Part shown: piece by piece, positions 39,693 to 46,548 of the stretch
Layout: the number at the start of each line of letters is the position of its first letter
Position numbering within the stretch: position 1 is the first letter of the stretch
Assembly: GCA_963697365.1 (NCBI GenBank)
Contig: CAVONT010000009.1
Coordinates: forward strand, 169,876-233,875
Direction: 5' to 3'
Source of the DNA: CAIXZV01 sp963697365
GTDB lineage: Bacteria; Chloroflexota; Limnocylindria; Limnocylindrales; CSP1-4
DNA: 64,000 nucleotides
Program-made: the position numbers and the translations under genes
The notes under the pieces: generated by a model
The model's database searches: none
What the model was told of the DNA's origin: nothing
What the model saw: the letters and a program-made list of their open reading frames with translations, nothing else

Positions 39693-39817
39693 CCGACAGT
39701 CCGCCTGCACCTTGACCTTCGCGCATGGCGCGGAGGACGATGACGAACGCGTCCCGGACGGCACTCCAGCGCGATCCTGCCACGTGGCGGTGGCAACCCC
39801 GGAACAGGACGTGGGCG

Positions 39818-40543
39818 ATGCGCGACGCCAGCAGCATCGGGCCAAGGACGTGGCTGCGCCCGCCCGTGGTCGTGGGACTCATCGCGGGTGCACTGCTCGG
39901 TGGCTGGGGCGGGTCGTACATGCGCAGCAGCGGCATGTTCTACTCCGACCTCTTCGTCGGCGCCATCCTGATCGTCGTCGTCGTGATCGCCGGCATCACG
40001 GCAGCCGTGGCGGCGAAGACACGCTCCGACATGACGGCGCGCGTCCTGGCGGCGTTCGCGGGCATGACCGTCATCGCGACGGCGGTCATGTTCGTCGTCT
40101 CCTCCCCCTACCGGGGCGTCAACCCCGGCGCGTGGTCCTTCGGTCGGGCCAGCATGCGCGCCGATGAGCTGCCGCCGTTCGCGTGGCGCATGGGGTCGCG
40201 ATGCCTCATCCGCGACGGCGAGGCCTCGCTGTTCTCGGCCGAGGTGAATCTCAGGGAGGCGGCGGATCAGTGGGTCGGCGGTGCGTTCCAGGTGATCCCG
40301 ACCGCCAGCTGGCCGCAACCTGGGATCTCGATCTCTGTGGTCAGCCCGCCGGAGAGCCCGGTCTTCTACACCGCCGACTTCGGTGAGGGTGCAGTGATCG
40401 TCCTCGACACGTCGGACGGCCTGCGCGGCCACATGACCTTCACGGCGACCAGGGTGCCGGGCGAGTCCGCCTCGCCCGGGCGGGAACCCGACCAGCTCAC
40501 CGGCAGCCTCGAGTGGGACTGCACGACGCCGCCGTCGCCCTGA
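39818..40543 (+). CDS. Hypothetical membrane protein
   Basis: About 241 aa. Three membrane spans are visible near the N-terminus (VVVGLIAGALLGGW, LFVGAILIVVVVIAGITAAV, VLAAFAGMTVIATAVMFVV). A ~130-residue, probably extracytoplasmic domain follows, with no recognised motif. An in-frame ATG at 39725 would add 31 residues; neither start has a clear ribosome site. It ends 68 bases before the glutathione peroxidase start. No function is proposed. Confidence 0.6.
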   Translation: MRDASSIGPRTWLRPPVVVGLIAGALLGGWGGSYMRSSGMFYSDLFVGAILIVVVVIAGITAAVAAKTRSDMTARVLAAFAGMTVIATAVMFVVSSPYRGVNPGAWSFGRASMRADELPPFAWRMGSRCLIRDGEASLFSAEVNLREAADQWVGGAFQVIPTASWPQPGISISVVSPPESPVFYTADFGEGAVIVLDTSDGLRGHMTFTATRVPGESASPGREPDQLTGSLEWDCTTPPSP

Positions 40544-40578
40544 TTGCCCTGGGACGTCGAGGATGCGCTAGATACGAC

Positions 40579-40599
40579 GTACACAACTAAGTTGTGTAC
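40579..40599. promoter_or_regulatory. OhrR-type operator upstream of the glutathione peroxidase gene
   Basis: GTACACAACT (40579-40588) and AGTTGTGTAC (40590-40599) are perfect 10-base arms around one central base. The site ends 11 bases before the peroxidase start codon and would overlap the promoter. Its layout and the co-encoded OhrR make autoregulation by organic peroxide very likely. Confidence 0.8.
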
Positions 40600-40610
40600 A
40601 ATATCAGGTC

Positions 40611-41111
40611 ATGAGCACCGACCCCTCCGTCTTCGCCCTCTCCTTCACCACCAACGGCGGCACGACCGTCCCGCTCGCGACCTTCGAGGGCCGGCCCCTC
40701 CTGATCGTCAACACCGCGAGCAAGTGCGGCTTCACCCCGCAGTACGAGGGTCTCCAGGCCCTCCACGAGGAGTTCCGCGACGAGGGGCTTGTCGTGATCG
40801 GCTTCCCGTGCGACCAGTTCGCCAACCAGGAGCCCGGCGACGACGCTGCGATCGAGGAGTTCTGCCGCTTGAACTTCGGCGTGGACTTCCCCCTCTCGAC
40901 CAAGGTGGACGTCAACGGCAAGGCGACCCACCCCGTCTTCGCGTTCCTCAAGGAGCAGACCGGTGGCCTCCTCGGCTCGGCGATCAAGTGGAACTTCACC
41001 AAGTTCCTGGTCGCGCCGGATGGGCGGACGGTGAAGCGCTACGGTCCCAAGACGAAGCCCGAGGCGATCCGTGCCGACATCGAGGCGATCCTCCCGGCCG
41101 CCGTCCCGTGA
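40611..41111 (+). CDS. Glutathione peroxidase family (thiol peroxidase)
   Basis: 166 aa. NTASKCGFTPQYEGLQ carries the peroxidatic Cys (residue 39, not selenocysteine). GFPCDQFANQEPG holds the resolving-type Cys and the conserved Gln, and IKWNFTKFLV the Trp and Asn of the catalytic tetrad. Such Cys-type enzymes usually use thioredoxin to reduce hydroperoxides. Its stop overlaps the ohrR start, and a perfect operator palindrome lies just upstream, so expression should rise with organic peroxide. Confidence 0.95.
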   Translation: MSTDPSVFALSFTTNGGTTVPLATFEGRPLLIVNTASKCGFTPQYEGLQALHEEFRDEGLVVIGFPCDQFANQEPGDDAAIEEFCRLNFGVDFPLSTKVDVNGKATHPVFAFLKEQTGGLLGSAIKWNFTKFLVAPDGRTVKRYGPKTKPEAIRADIEAILPAAVP

Positions 41112-41620
41112 CCCAGGGGAACGCCCACGCCGACCCCGAGGCGCACGCGCTGCTCGATGCGGCGCTCCTGCTCGACAACCAGATCTGCTTCCTCGTCGCG
41201 CGCCTGCATCGATCCCTGAACGACCGGTACCGTCCCGTCCTGGGCGCACTCGGTCTCACCTACCCGCAGTACCTCGCCATGCTCGTCCTGTGGGAGGAGG
41301 AGCCGCTGAGCGTGGGGCGCCTGGGCGATCGGCTCAGGCTCGACAGCGGGACCCTCTCGCCGCTCCTCAAGCGGCTCGAGGCGGCCGGCCTCGTAACGCG
41401 GACCCGTTCCACCGATGACGAGCGATCCGTCGTGATCGGCCTCACCGACGCGGGGCGCGCGCTCCGGGCGGAGGCACGCGACGTGCCTGCGATCATCGGG
41501 TCGTGCGTGGCAGGATCGCTCGAGGAGGCCGTCGAGGTACGCCACAAGCTGGCCGAGATCCTCGCCCGCGTCGAACAGGCGCCGCCGGCCCCGGTTGCCC
41601 TGGGACGAAGCGCCACCTGA
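41108..41620 (+). CDS. ohrR: Organic hydroperoxide-sensing MarR regulator OhrR
   Basis: 170 aa MarR-family repressor. LLLDNQICFLVARLHRSLND places the sensing Cys at residue 27, and YRPVLGALGLTYPQYLAMLVLWE is the OhrR hallmark. The winged helix follows (LSVGRLGDRLRLDSGTLSPL, RSTDDERSVVIGLT). GTG overlaps the peroxidase stop (GTGA). It normally pairs with an Ohr peroxidase; here a glutathione-peroxidase-type enzyme takes that place. Confidence 0.93.
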   Translation: MTQGNAHADPEAHALLDAALLLDNQICFLVARLHRSLNDRYRPVLGALGLTYPQYLAMLVLWEEEPLSVGRLGDRLRLDSGTLSPLLKRLEAAGLVTRTRSTDDERSVVIGLTDAGRALRAEARDVPAIIGSCVAGSLEEAVEVRHKLAEILARVEQAPPAPVALGRSAT

Positions 41621-41632
41621 GCGCCCGGCCAG

Positions 41633-41671
41633 CGAACCGCCAGTCCACCAGCGAACCACCAGTCCATCAGA
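41633..41671 (+). repeat. Short direct repeat before the membrane protein gene
   Basis: Two ~19-base units of the form CAGCGAACCRCCAGTCCAYC lie side by side in the gap after ohrR. Possibly an expandable or regulatory repeat; no function evident. Confidence 0.6.
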
Positions 41672-41688
41672 TTGCAGGGGAGAACCAC

Positions 41689-42072
41689 ATGTCCGCACTT
41701 CGCATCGGCAACTCGGCTGTCCGGATCGCCGGCCTCGCCGCCCTGATCCTCGGCGTCGTCCTCTGGGTGATGCCCGAGGCGGCCGGGGGCCTTCGCTCGC
41801 TCCACATGCTCGCGGGCGTCCTCGTCACGGTCGGCCTGCTCACGCTCGCTGCCCTGGGCTTCCGGGCCGGTGTAACGGTGCTGTCGATCGTCGCGGTCGC
41901 CTGGGCCCTCGTGCTGCCGGTCTTCGGCATGACGCAGGGGTCGATCACGTTCCTGCCCCAGCCCGTGATCGAGGTGGCGCACCTCGCGGCTGGCCTGGTC
42001 GCCATCGGCCTTGGCGAGATGCTCGCGATGAAGATCACCGGCCCCAAGGGCACGCTGACACCCGCGGCGTAG
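41689..42072 (+). CDS. Small four-span membrane protein
   Basis: 127 aa. Four hydrophobic spans (IAGLAALILGVVLWVM, MLAGVLVTVGLLTLAALGF, VTVLSIVAVAWALVLPV, VAHLAAGLVAIGLGEMLAM). AGGGGAG precedes the ATG. Charged residues are few. It follows ohrR by 68 bases and may belong to the same transcript, which would end at the hairpins at 42094-42139. Function unknown. Confidence 0.8.
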   Translation: MSALRIGNSAVRIAGLAALILGVVLWVMPEAAGGLRSLHMLAGVLVTVGLLTLAALGFRAGVTVLSIVAVAWALVLPVFGMTQGSITFLPQPVIEVAHLAAGLVAIGLGEMLAMKITGPKGTLTPAA

Positions 42073-42093
42073 TCCCGGGCGCGACCTGGACAC

Positions 42094-42139
42094 CCGGGAG
42101 TGGCACCTCACTCCCGGATAGGCGGCCAGCCGCCTATCC
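42094..42139. terminator. Two adjacent stem-loops between converging genes
   Basis: Hairpin one pairs 42094-42101 with 42110-42117 (8 bp). Hairpin two pairs 42116-42126 with 42129-42139 (11 bp, 2-base loop). They share two bases, so they compete. The second contains the stop codon of the minus-strand PIN remnant. Probably a two-way terminator. Confidence 0.7.
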
Positions 42140-42396
42140 GATGCGCTCGATGCCGTCCAACGCGTCGAACCAGCGATCGAAGCTCATGGTCCGTGTCAGG
42201 CCACGCCGGCGCATCACGGCCACGTGGACCGCGTCCCGCGCAGAGAGCGCGGTCGACCCCACGATCCGCCGGGCACGGTCCACGTCCTCGCGCTCGATGG
42301 GGTAGACCTCGTCCACGACGGCGAGCAGCGCATCGGTCGCGGGCCCGATCGCGTCCCGCCGGAGACCGGATGCCTCCTGCAGATGAGTCAGCACGC
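42134..42396 (-). pseudogene. PIN-domain toxin remnant, N-terminus lost
   Basis: The last ~85 residues of a PIN toxin are recognisable (DALLAVVDEVYPIEREDVDRA, then SARDAVHVAVMRRRGL and MSFDRWFDALDGI with its acidic residue). The first third, with the DSSVLMY-type start, is missing. In its place the frame runs into repeat sequence ending in the 153-bp element at 42431-42583. No antitoxin is present. Confidence 0.7.
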
Positions 42397-42430
42397 GCGC
42401 CCAGCGTGCGTCAGCGTGGCTCCGGCCCGG

Positions 42431-42583
42431 ATGCGCGGCCAGCGTGCGTACGGGTGGGTGCCCTGCGATTCCTGCACGCCCGGCGTGCTGGATCGCGCTC
42501 CTGGGAGCCCTGGACCCCAGTCCATGGGCGCCCAGCGCGCAGGAACGGCATGGCACCCGACGGTTCGCACGGCCAGCGCGCAC
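42431..42583. repeat. 153-bp inverted-repeat element, copy B
   Basis: Same length as copy A (19951-20103), with 30-base inverted ends (20 of 30 matching). It shares the 15-base core GCGAACCGTCGGGTG with copy A (here in the right end, reversed) and CGATTCCTGC at offset 35. Just outside the left end is CCGGCCCGG, also found with the end sequence at 49042-49085. It separates the broken PIN gene from the second peptide gene. Confidence 0.7.
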
Positions 42584-42614
42584 CACGTGGGCGCGGGGCC
42601 ACCCGCGATGCGGG

Positions 42615-42747
42615 TTGATGGTCGCTTGAGGTAACCCAGAGCGCGGCTCCATGGACGAACGCCGTACGTGGCACCAGACTGCGACCATCGTTGACACGCC
42701 ACCCGTCGTCGCGTTCTCTGTGCGCGACGCGGACTCAAGGAGACCAG
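42615..42747 (+). promoter_or_regulatory. Conserved leader of the second secreted-peptide gene
   Basis: Matches the leader at 39260-39394 in two blocks with nearly the same spacing to the ATG (GCTTGAGG 124 versus 126 bases upstream). The middle section has diverged. TTGATG at 42615 and TTGACA at 42691 are candidate -35 boxes. AAGGAGA lies before the start codon. Confidence 0.6.
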
Positions 42748-42948
42748 ATGCGCCGTCCCCTCCTCAGCCTCGCCTTCGCCGCCCTGCTCGCCCTGGCCAC
42801 CGCAGTGCCCGCCCTCGCCTCCGAGAAGGAGATGTGCATGTCCGGAGCCGCGTTCGGGGCCATGCACGCCGAGCATGCCCGCGCCGGGATGCTCAACGGC
42901 GCCATGAACCCGGGTATGCACCGGGGCTTCTCCATCTGCCTGCCGTAG
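42748..42948 (+). CDS. Secreted Met/His-rich two-cysteine peptide, copy 2
   Basis: 66 aa, paralogue of the gene at 39395. The signal peptide differs at several positions (MRRPLLSLAFAALLALATAV), but the first 30 mature residues are unchanged apart from none or few changes up to NGAM; NPGMHRGFSICLP replaces SPGMHQGFSVCLP. Stronger conservation of the mature part than of the signal peptide points to selection on the exported peptide. It is monocistronic, ending before a strong terminator. Confidence 0.82.
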   Translation: MRRPLLSLAFAALLALATAVPALASEKEMCMSGAAFGAMHAEHARAGMLNGAMNPGMHRGFSICLP

Positions 42949-43000
42949 CACCTCGGGCTCGCCCGCGACCCAGGAAGCCTCGAACGAGGCGCACGAATCG

Positions 43001-43030
43001 GGAGATCCGCCTCGCCTGAGGCGGATCTCC
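43001..43030 (+). terminator. Strong stem-loop after the second peptide gene
   Basis: GGAGATCCGCCTC (43001-43013) pairs perfectly with GAGGCGGATCTCC (43018-43030) over a 4-base loop, followed by a moderately T-rich stretch. It separates the peptide gene from the converging monooxygenase gene. Confidence 0.8.
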
Positions 43031-43079
43031 TGCTGTTCACCCCTTTATGGGACGCGGCCTCACGCCGCTATCCGGTGGA

Positions 43080-43349
43080 TCAGGCGCGGTTCGCGAACCA
43101 GATGGTCGGGGCGCTCGCGACGCCAGCCGCGTGCATCGCCTCGCGCAGCTCGCTGCTGCCGGCGAAGGCCTGCGCCGCCTCGAGCGTCGCGAACTCGTGG
43201 GTGACGGTGACGTCGTTGGGGTTGTCGGCGGCCTGGTAGACGGCATCTTCCTGGACACCGAGGGTCAGGGCCGTCGGCCTGAAGCCGTCGTACACCTGTC
43301 GCCAGGCCGCGTAGTCGGATGTCGTGTGCCGAACGAACAGGGTCGCCAT
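43080..43349 (-). CDS. Small ABM-like (antibiotic biosynthesis monooxygenase/dimeric barrel) protein
   Basis: 89 aa, the size of single dimeric alpha/beta-barrel proteins. LFVRHTTSDYAAWRQVYDGF is the typical first strand and helix, VTVTHEFATLEAAQAFAGS the third strand and helix, and APTIWFANRA the last strand. Such proteins are cofactor-free oxygenases or handle reactive compounds. It is read divergently from a MarR gene, with a palindrome between them. Confidence 0.75.
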   Translation of the reverse strand: MATLFVRHTTSDYAAWRQVYDGFRPTALTLGVQEDAVYQAADNPNDVTVTHEFATLEAAQAFAGSSELREAMHAAGVASAPTIWFANRA

Positions 43350-43410
43350 GGCTCTCGCCTCCTTCGGTTCTTGCCGGGCTCGGACGAGGCCCCGCTGAAC
43401 CTTCGGTCGA

Positions 43411-43428
43411 ATACTGCTGCATCAGTAT
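43411..43428. promoter_or_regulatory. MarR-type operator in the divergent gap
   Basis: ATACTG (43411-43416) and CAGTAT (43423-43428) are perfect arms with a 6-base spacer. CAGTA recurs reversed as TACTG at 43442-43446. Placed between the monooxygenase start (43349) and the MarR start (43521), it probably serves both. Confidence 0.55.
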
Positions 43429-43520
43429 CTGACAAGGCAACTACTGAATTGTGACAAGATGACTGGTGGACATTCGATGCCCAGGGGAGCTACGATCCGC
43501 TCCAGACGAGGAGGACCCCG

Positions 43521-44009
43521 ATGACGCCGCCCGAGGACCCGAGCCGGCCCGACGCCCTGTGGATGCACGCCTGGCGCGGCGTGCTGTTCGCGAGCGCCCG
43601 CGTCCTCCGGGTGGCCGAGCTCGACCTCATCGCCAGGGAGGGCTTCCCGCTGACCTGGTTCGACGTGCTGGCCCAGCTGTACGACGCCGGTGGCGATGGG
43701 CTCCGGATGCAGGAGCTCCAGCAACGGTCGCTGTTCACACGCAGCGGCATGACGCGACTTGTCGACCGGATGGAGCAGGAAGGGCTCGTACGCCGCGAGG
43801 CCGTCCCCGGCGACCGCCGCGGCGTTCGCGTGGTGCTGACAGAGGAGGGTCGCCGCCGCCACATGACCTCCTTTGCGGACCACCTCACGCTCATCGAGCG
43901 CGAGTTCGGTGGTCGTGTCAGCGTCGAGCAGCAGCAGGCGGTCGCGGACGCACTCGCCGTGTTCTGGAGCGATGCCGGCGATTCGGGCGAGCCCACGGCC
44001 GTGGCGTGA
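43521..44009 (+). CDS. MarR family transcriptional regulator
   Basis: 162 aa. FPLTWFDVLAQLYDAG leads into the winged helix (LRMQELQQRSLFTRSGMTRL, then RREAVPGDRRGVRVVLTEEG), the classic MarR wing. No OhrR-type Cys near the start. GTG of the next gene (SDR) overlaps its stop, so it is co-transcribed with the SDR and perhaps the isochorismatase gene. Likely represses this group and the divergent monooxygenase in response to a small molecule. Confidence 0.92.
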   Translation: MTPPEDPSRPDALWMHAWRGVLFASARVLRVAELDLIAREGFPLTWFDVLAQLYDAGGDGLRMQELQQRSLFTRSGMTRLVDRMEQEGLVRREAVPGDRRGVRVVLTEEGRRRHMTSFADHLTLIEREFGGRVSVEQQQAVADALAVFWSDAGDSGEPTAVA

Positions 44010-44856
44010 ACGGCAGGACGGTCCTCATCACCGGCGCCAGCAGCGGCATCGGCCGGGCGACGGCCCTTGGTCTGGCCACGATGGGCGCGCGTGTCGCGAT
44101 CACCGGTCGTGACCGCGAGCGGACCGAGGCGGCCGCCGGCGAGATCCGGCAGGCCGGTGGCGGGCAGGTCGATGTGTTCGTGGCGGACATGTCGTCCCAG
44201 GCAGAGGTGCGGCGCCTGGCCGCAGAGGTGCTGCAGCGCCTGCCGCGGATCGACGTGCTCGTGAACAACGTCGGCGGCTACTGGGACACCCGGCATGTCA
44301 CGGCCGACGGGCTCGAGCGCACCTTCGCGCTCAACCACCTCGCCCCGTACCTGCTGACCCGCCTGCTGCTCGATCGACTGCAGGAGAGCGGTCCGGCGCG
44401 CGTGGTCACGGTGTCGTCCGGGGCGCACACCATGGGCCGGATCGACTTCGACGACCTCGGGCGGCGAGCGGTCCTACTCGGGCATGACGGCCTACAGCCA
44501 GTCCAAGCTCGCCAACCTCCTGTTCACCTACGAGCTGGCCCGCCGGCTTGGGCGCGAGCGGTGTCACGGCCAACGCGGTCCACCCGGGCATGGTGAACAC
44601 GGGCTTCGGCGCCGAGGACGCCGGCAGCATCCAGCGGCTGTTCACCCCGCTCATGCGGCCGTTCATGAAGAGCCCGGCCCAGGGTGCCGCCACGTCGATC
44701 TTCCTCGCATCCTCGCCCGAGGTGGAGGGCGTGACGGGCGGCTACTTCGCGGGCTGCAAGCCCAAGGCGTCCTCCAAGCGCAGCCAGGACGAGGCCGATG
44801 CGGCACGCCTCTGGCAGGTGAGCGAGGAGCTGGTGGGCCTCACGCTGGCTGGCTGA
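44006..44856 (+). CDS. Short-chain dehydrogenase, retinol dehydrogenase-like (frame-disrupted)
   Basis: About 283 aa. VLITGASSGIGRATALGLA is the NADP fold, VNNVGGYWDTRH the NNxG motif, ALNHLAPYLLTRLLL and VVTVSSGAH the catalytic Asn/Ser region. After a break near 44465 comes YSQSKLANLLFTYELARRLG with the catalytic Tyr and Lys, and after a second near 44552, TANAVHPGMVNTGFG. The long NHL-type core resembles retinol dehydrogenase or light-dependent reductase relatives. Coupled by GTGA to the MarR gene. Confidence 0.85.
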
Positions 44857-44924
44857 GCCGGACGCTGGACCAGGCTCAGGCCACGAGCGTTGTGCGAGCT
44901 CAGCGTCTCGTGCACACTCGCAGC

Positions 44925-45506
44925 GTGCCGCTCCTCGATCGCACCGATTCCCAGCTGATCGTGGTCGACGCACAGCCCGGCTTCTATCCAGCCGGTGCTG
45001 CGATCGACCCGGCCCGCCTCGCCGGCGTCCTCGCCCGCGTGGCGTGGCTCGCCGGAGTCGCCGCCGCGCTCGGCATCCCGGTGACCTTCACCGAGGAGGA
45101 CGCCGGTCGCAACGGCCCCACGGACCCGGCCGTCCTCGCGCGGGCGTCCAGCGCGCAGGTGCTCGCCAAGCACGTCTTCGGGCTCGCCGACCAGCCCGAC
45201 ATCCTCGCCGCCGTCGATGTGGAGCGTCGGCACACGGTGGTGCTGGCCGGTCTCGAGACCGACGTCTGCGTCGCCCAGTCGGCCCTCGGCCTGCTCCACC
45301 GTGGCTACCGGGTGGCGGTCGTCGCCGACGCCACCTTCGCCCCCGGTGCGATGCACGAGCACGGCCTGGCGAGGATGCGCGATGCCGGGGTGATGGTCCT
45401 CCACGCCAAGGGCGTGTACTACGAGTGGGTCCGCACCCTCGCCGAGGCGCGGCGGTTCGAGGCCGCCCACCCCGACCTGGCGGAGCCACCCGGCTTCGCG
45501 CTCTGA
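44925..45506 (+). CDS. Isochorismatase family hydrolase
   Basis: 193 aa. SQLIVVDAQPGFYP holds the catalytic Asp, LAKHVFGLADQPD the Lys, and VVLAGLETDVCVAQSALGLLH the catalytic Cys, giving the Asp-Lys-Cys triad of cysteine hydrolases (nicotinamidase, ureidoacrylate and similar amidases). The GTG at 44925 is preferred; one at 44910 is also in frame. Sixty-eight bases after the SDR stop. Substrate unknown. Confidence 0.9.
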   Translation: MPLLDRTDSQLIVVDAQPGFYPAGAAIDPARLAGVLARVAWLAGVAAALGIPVTFTEEDAGRNGPTDPAVLARASSAQVLAKHVFGLADQPDILAAVDVERRHTVVLAGLETDVCVAQSALGLLHRGYRVAVVADATFAPGAMHEHGLARMRDAGVMVLHAKGVYYEWVRTLAEARRFEAAHPDLAEPPGFAL

Positions 45507-45652
45507 GTCCGGGCATCTCCGGAGCACCCAGCGAGCGCCGTCTGCAGCGGTGGCCGGTGGCCGATCGGGCTGCGTGGCACACTCCTCGCGCGTCACGAAG
45601 GGCTGCGATCCACGCAGCGTCGGGTTGCACGTCGCGACAGGGGTGAGCGCGG

Positions 45653-46048
45653 GTGTCGTTCGAGACGGCGATGGAATGGGTCGTCATCGCGTTCGAGGTC
45701 GCCGGGATCACGATCCTGGCGACCGGCTCCCTGCGCGCGCTGGTGACGGCGGGGGCCGCCTACGTGCGGGGCCAGCGGTCGGGCGTGTACGAGCGGGCCC
45801 GTCGCCAGGTGGGGCAGGCGATCCTCCTCGGCTTGGAGGTCCTGATCATCGCTGACATCGTGATGACGGTGACGATCGATCCGACAGTCGAGAGTGCCAT
45901 CACCCTCGGAATCATCGTGCTGGTCCGGACGTTCCTGAGCTTCTCGCTGGAGATCGAGCTCGAGGGCGTGGTGCCGTGGCGTCGCCGCCAGGCGCAGCAG
46001 GCGAAGCAGGCGGACGCTGACCCGGGGACGGCGGCCTCGCGCGACTAG
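45653..46048 (+). CDS. DUF1622 family membrane protein
   Basis: 131 aa. Three hydrophobic spans (WVVIAFEVAGITILATGSL, AILLGLEVLIIADIVMTV, AITLGIIVLVRTFLSFSL) with the typical LEVLIIADIV and VRTFLSFSLEIELEG stretches of DUF1622. The C-terminal tail is Gln/Ala/Lys-rich. Function of the family is unknown. The preceding 146 bases show nothing clear. Confidence 0.82.
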   Translation: MSFETAMEWVVIAFEVAGITILATGSLRALVTAGAAYVRGQRSGVYERARRQVGQAILLGLEVLIIADIVMTVTIDPTVESAITLGIIVLVRTFLSFSLEIELEGVVPWRRRQAQQAKQADADPGTAASRD

Positions 46049-46548
46049 CGTCTCGTCCCGCCGGATCGACGTCCTACCAGGTCCGCCTGACCAGCATCGC
46101 CACGGGTCCCGCGACTGCCACAGGTCCCGCGGGCAAGGGGGACCGCAGGCTGAATCGCGACTTCGATTGCGTCGCCAGGACGACCTCGGTGACGGGGGCG
46201 GTTCGGTGAGCCACGAACGCAGGCCACCTCCGCGCGTGGCCCAGGCACGGGTCCTTCACGATCGAGTTCCCTCCTGCCGGAGTGCCCGGGCCGCTCGCGT
46301 GGCCCGGGCACCGGTCGTCGTAGGAGCGGCCCTCGGTGGTCGATCGTCACCTCACCGCGTCTGATCCCCCCGATCGACGAGCCACACGATCGGCCTAAGG
46401 AGGGGAGGTGCGCATCGGGGGATTCCTCAGGCACTTCGGGATTCTCAACGGGCAACTCTGGAGCGGCGCAGGTGACGGCGCGGCGGGCAACCCGGGTCGC
46501 GGCTCGTTCCGCGATGCCTCGAGAAGTTTCACCGGATCGCGCGGGCTG
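46049..46548. other. 500-base gap with one strong hairpin
   Basis: No convincing gene. GTGCCCGGGCC (46282-46292) pairs perfectly with 46301-46311 (11 bp, 8-base loop). A very strong ribosome site (AAGGAGGGGAGG at 46397-46408) precedes a GTG-started frame (46408-46653) whose second half overlaps the LuxR gene in antisense; it is probably not a gene but is worth noting. Confidence 0.5.

Noticed and set aside
40611..41111. Selenocysteine glutathione peroxidase
   Set aside because: The catalytic codon is TGC (Cys), with no in-frame TGA.
46049..46548. tRNA or rRNA gene in the 500-base gap
   Set aside because: No cloverleaf-compatible arms, T-loop (GGTTCRANYCC) or CCA end was found.
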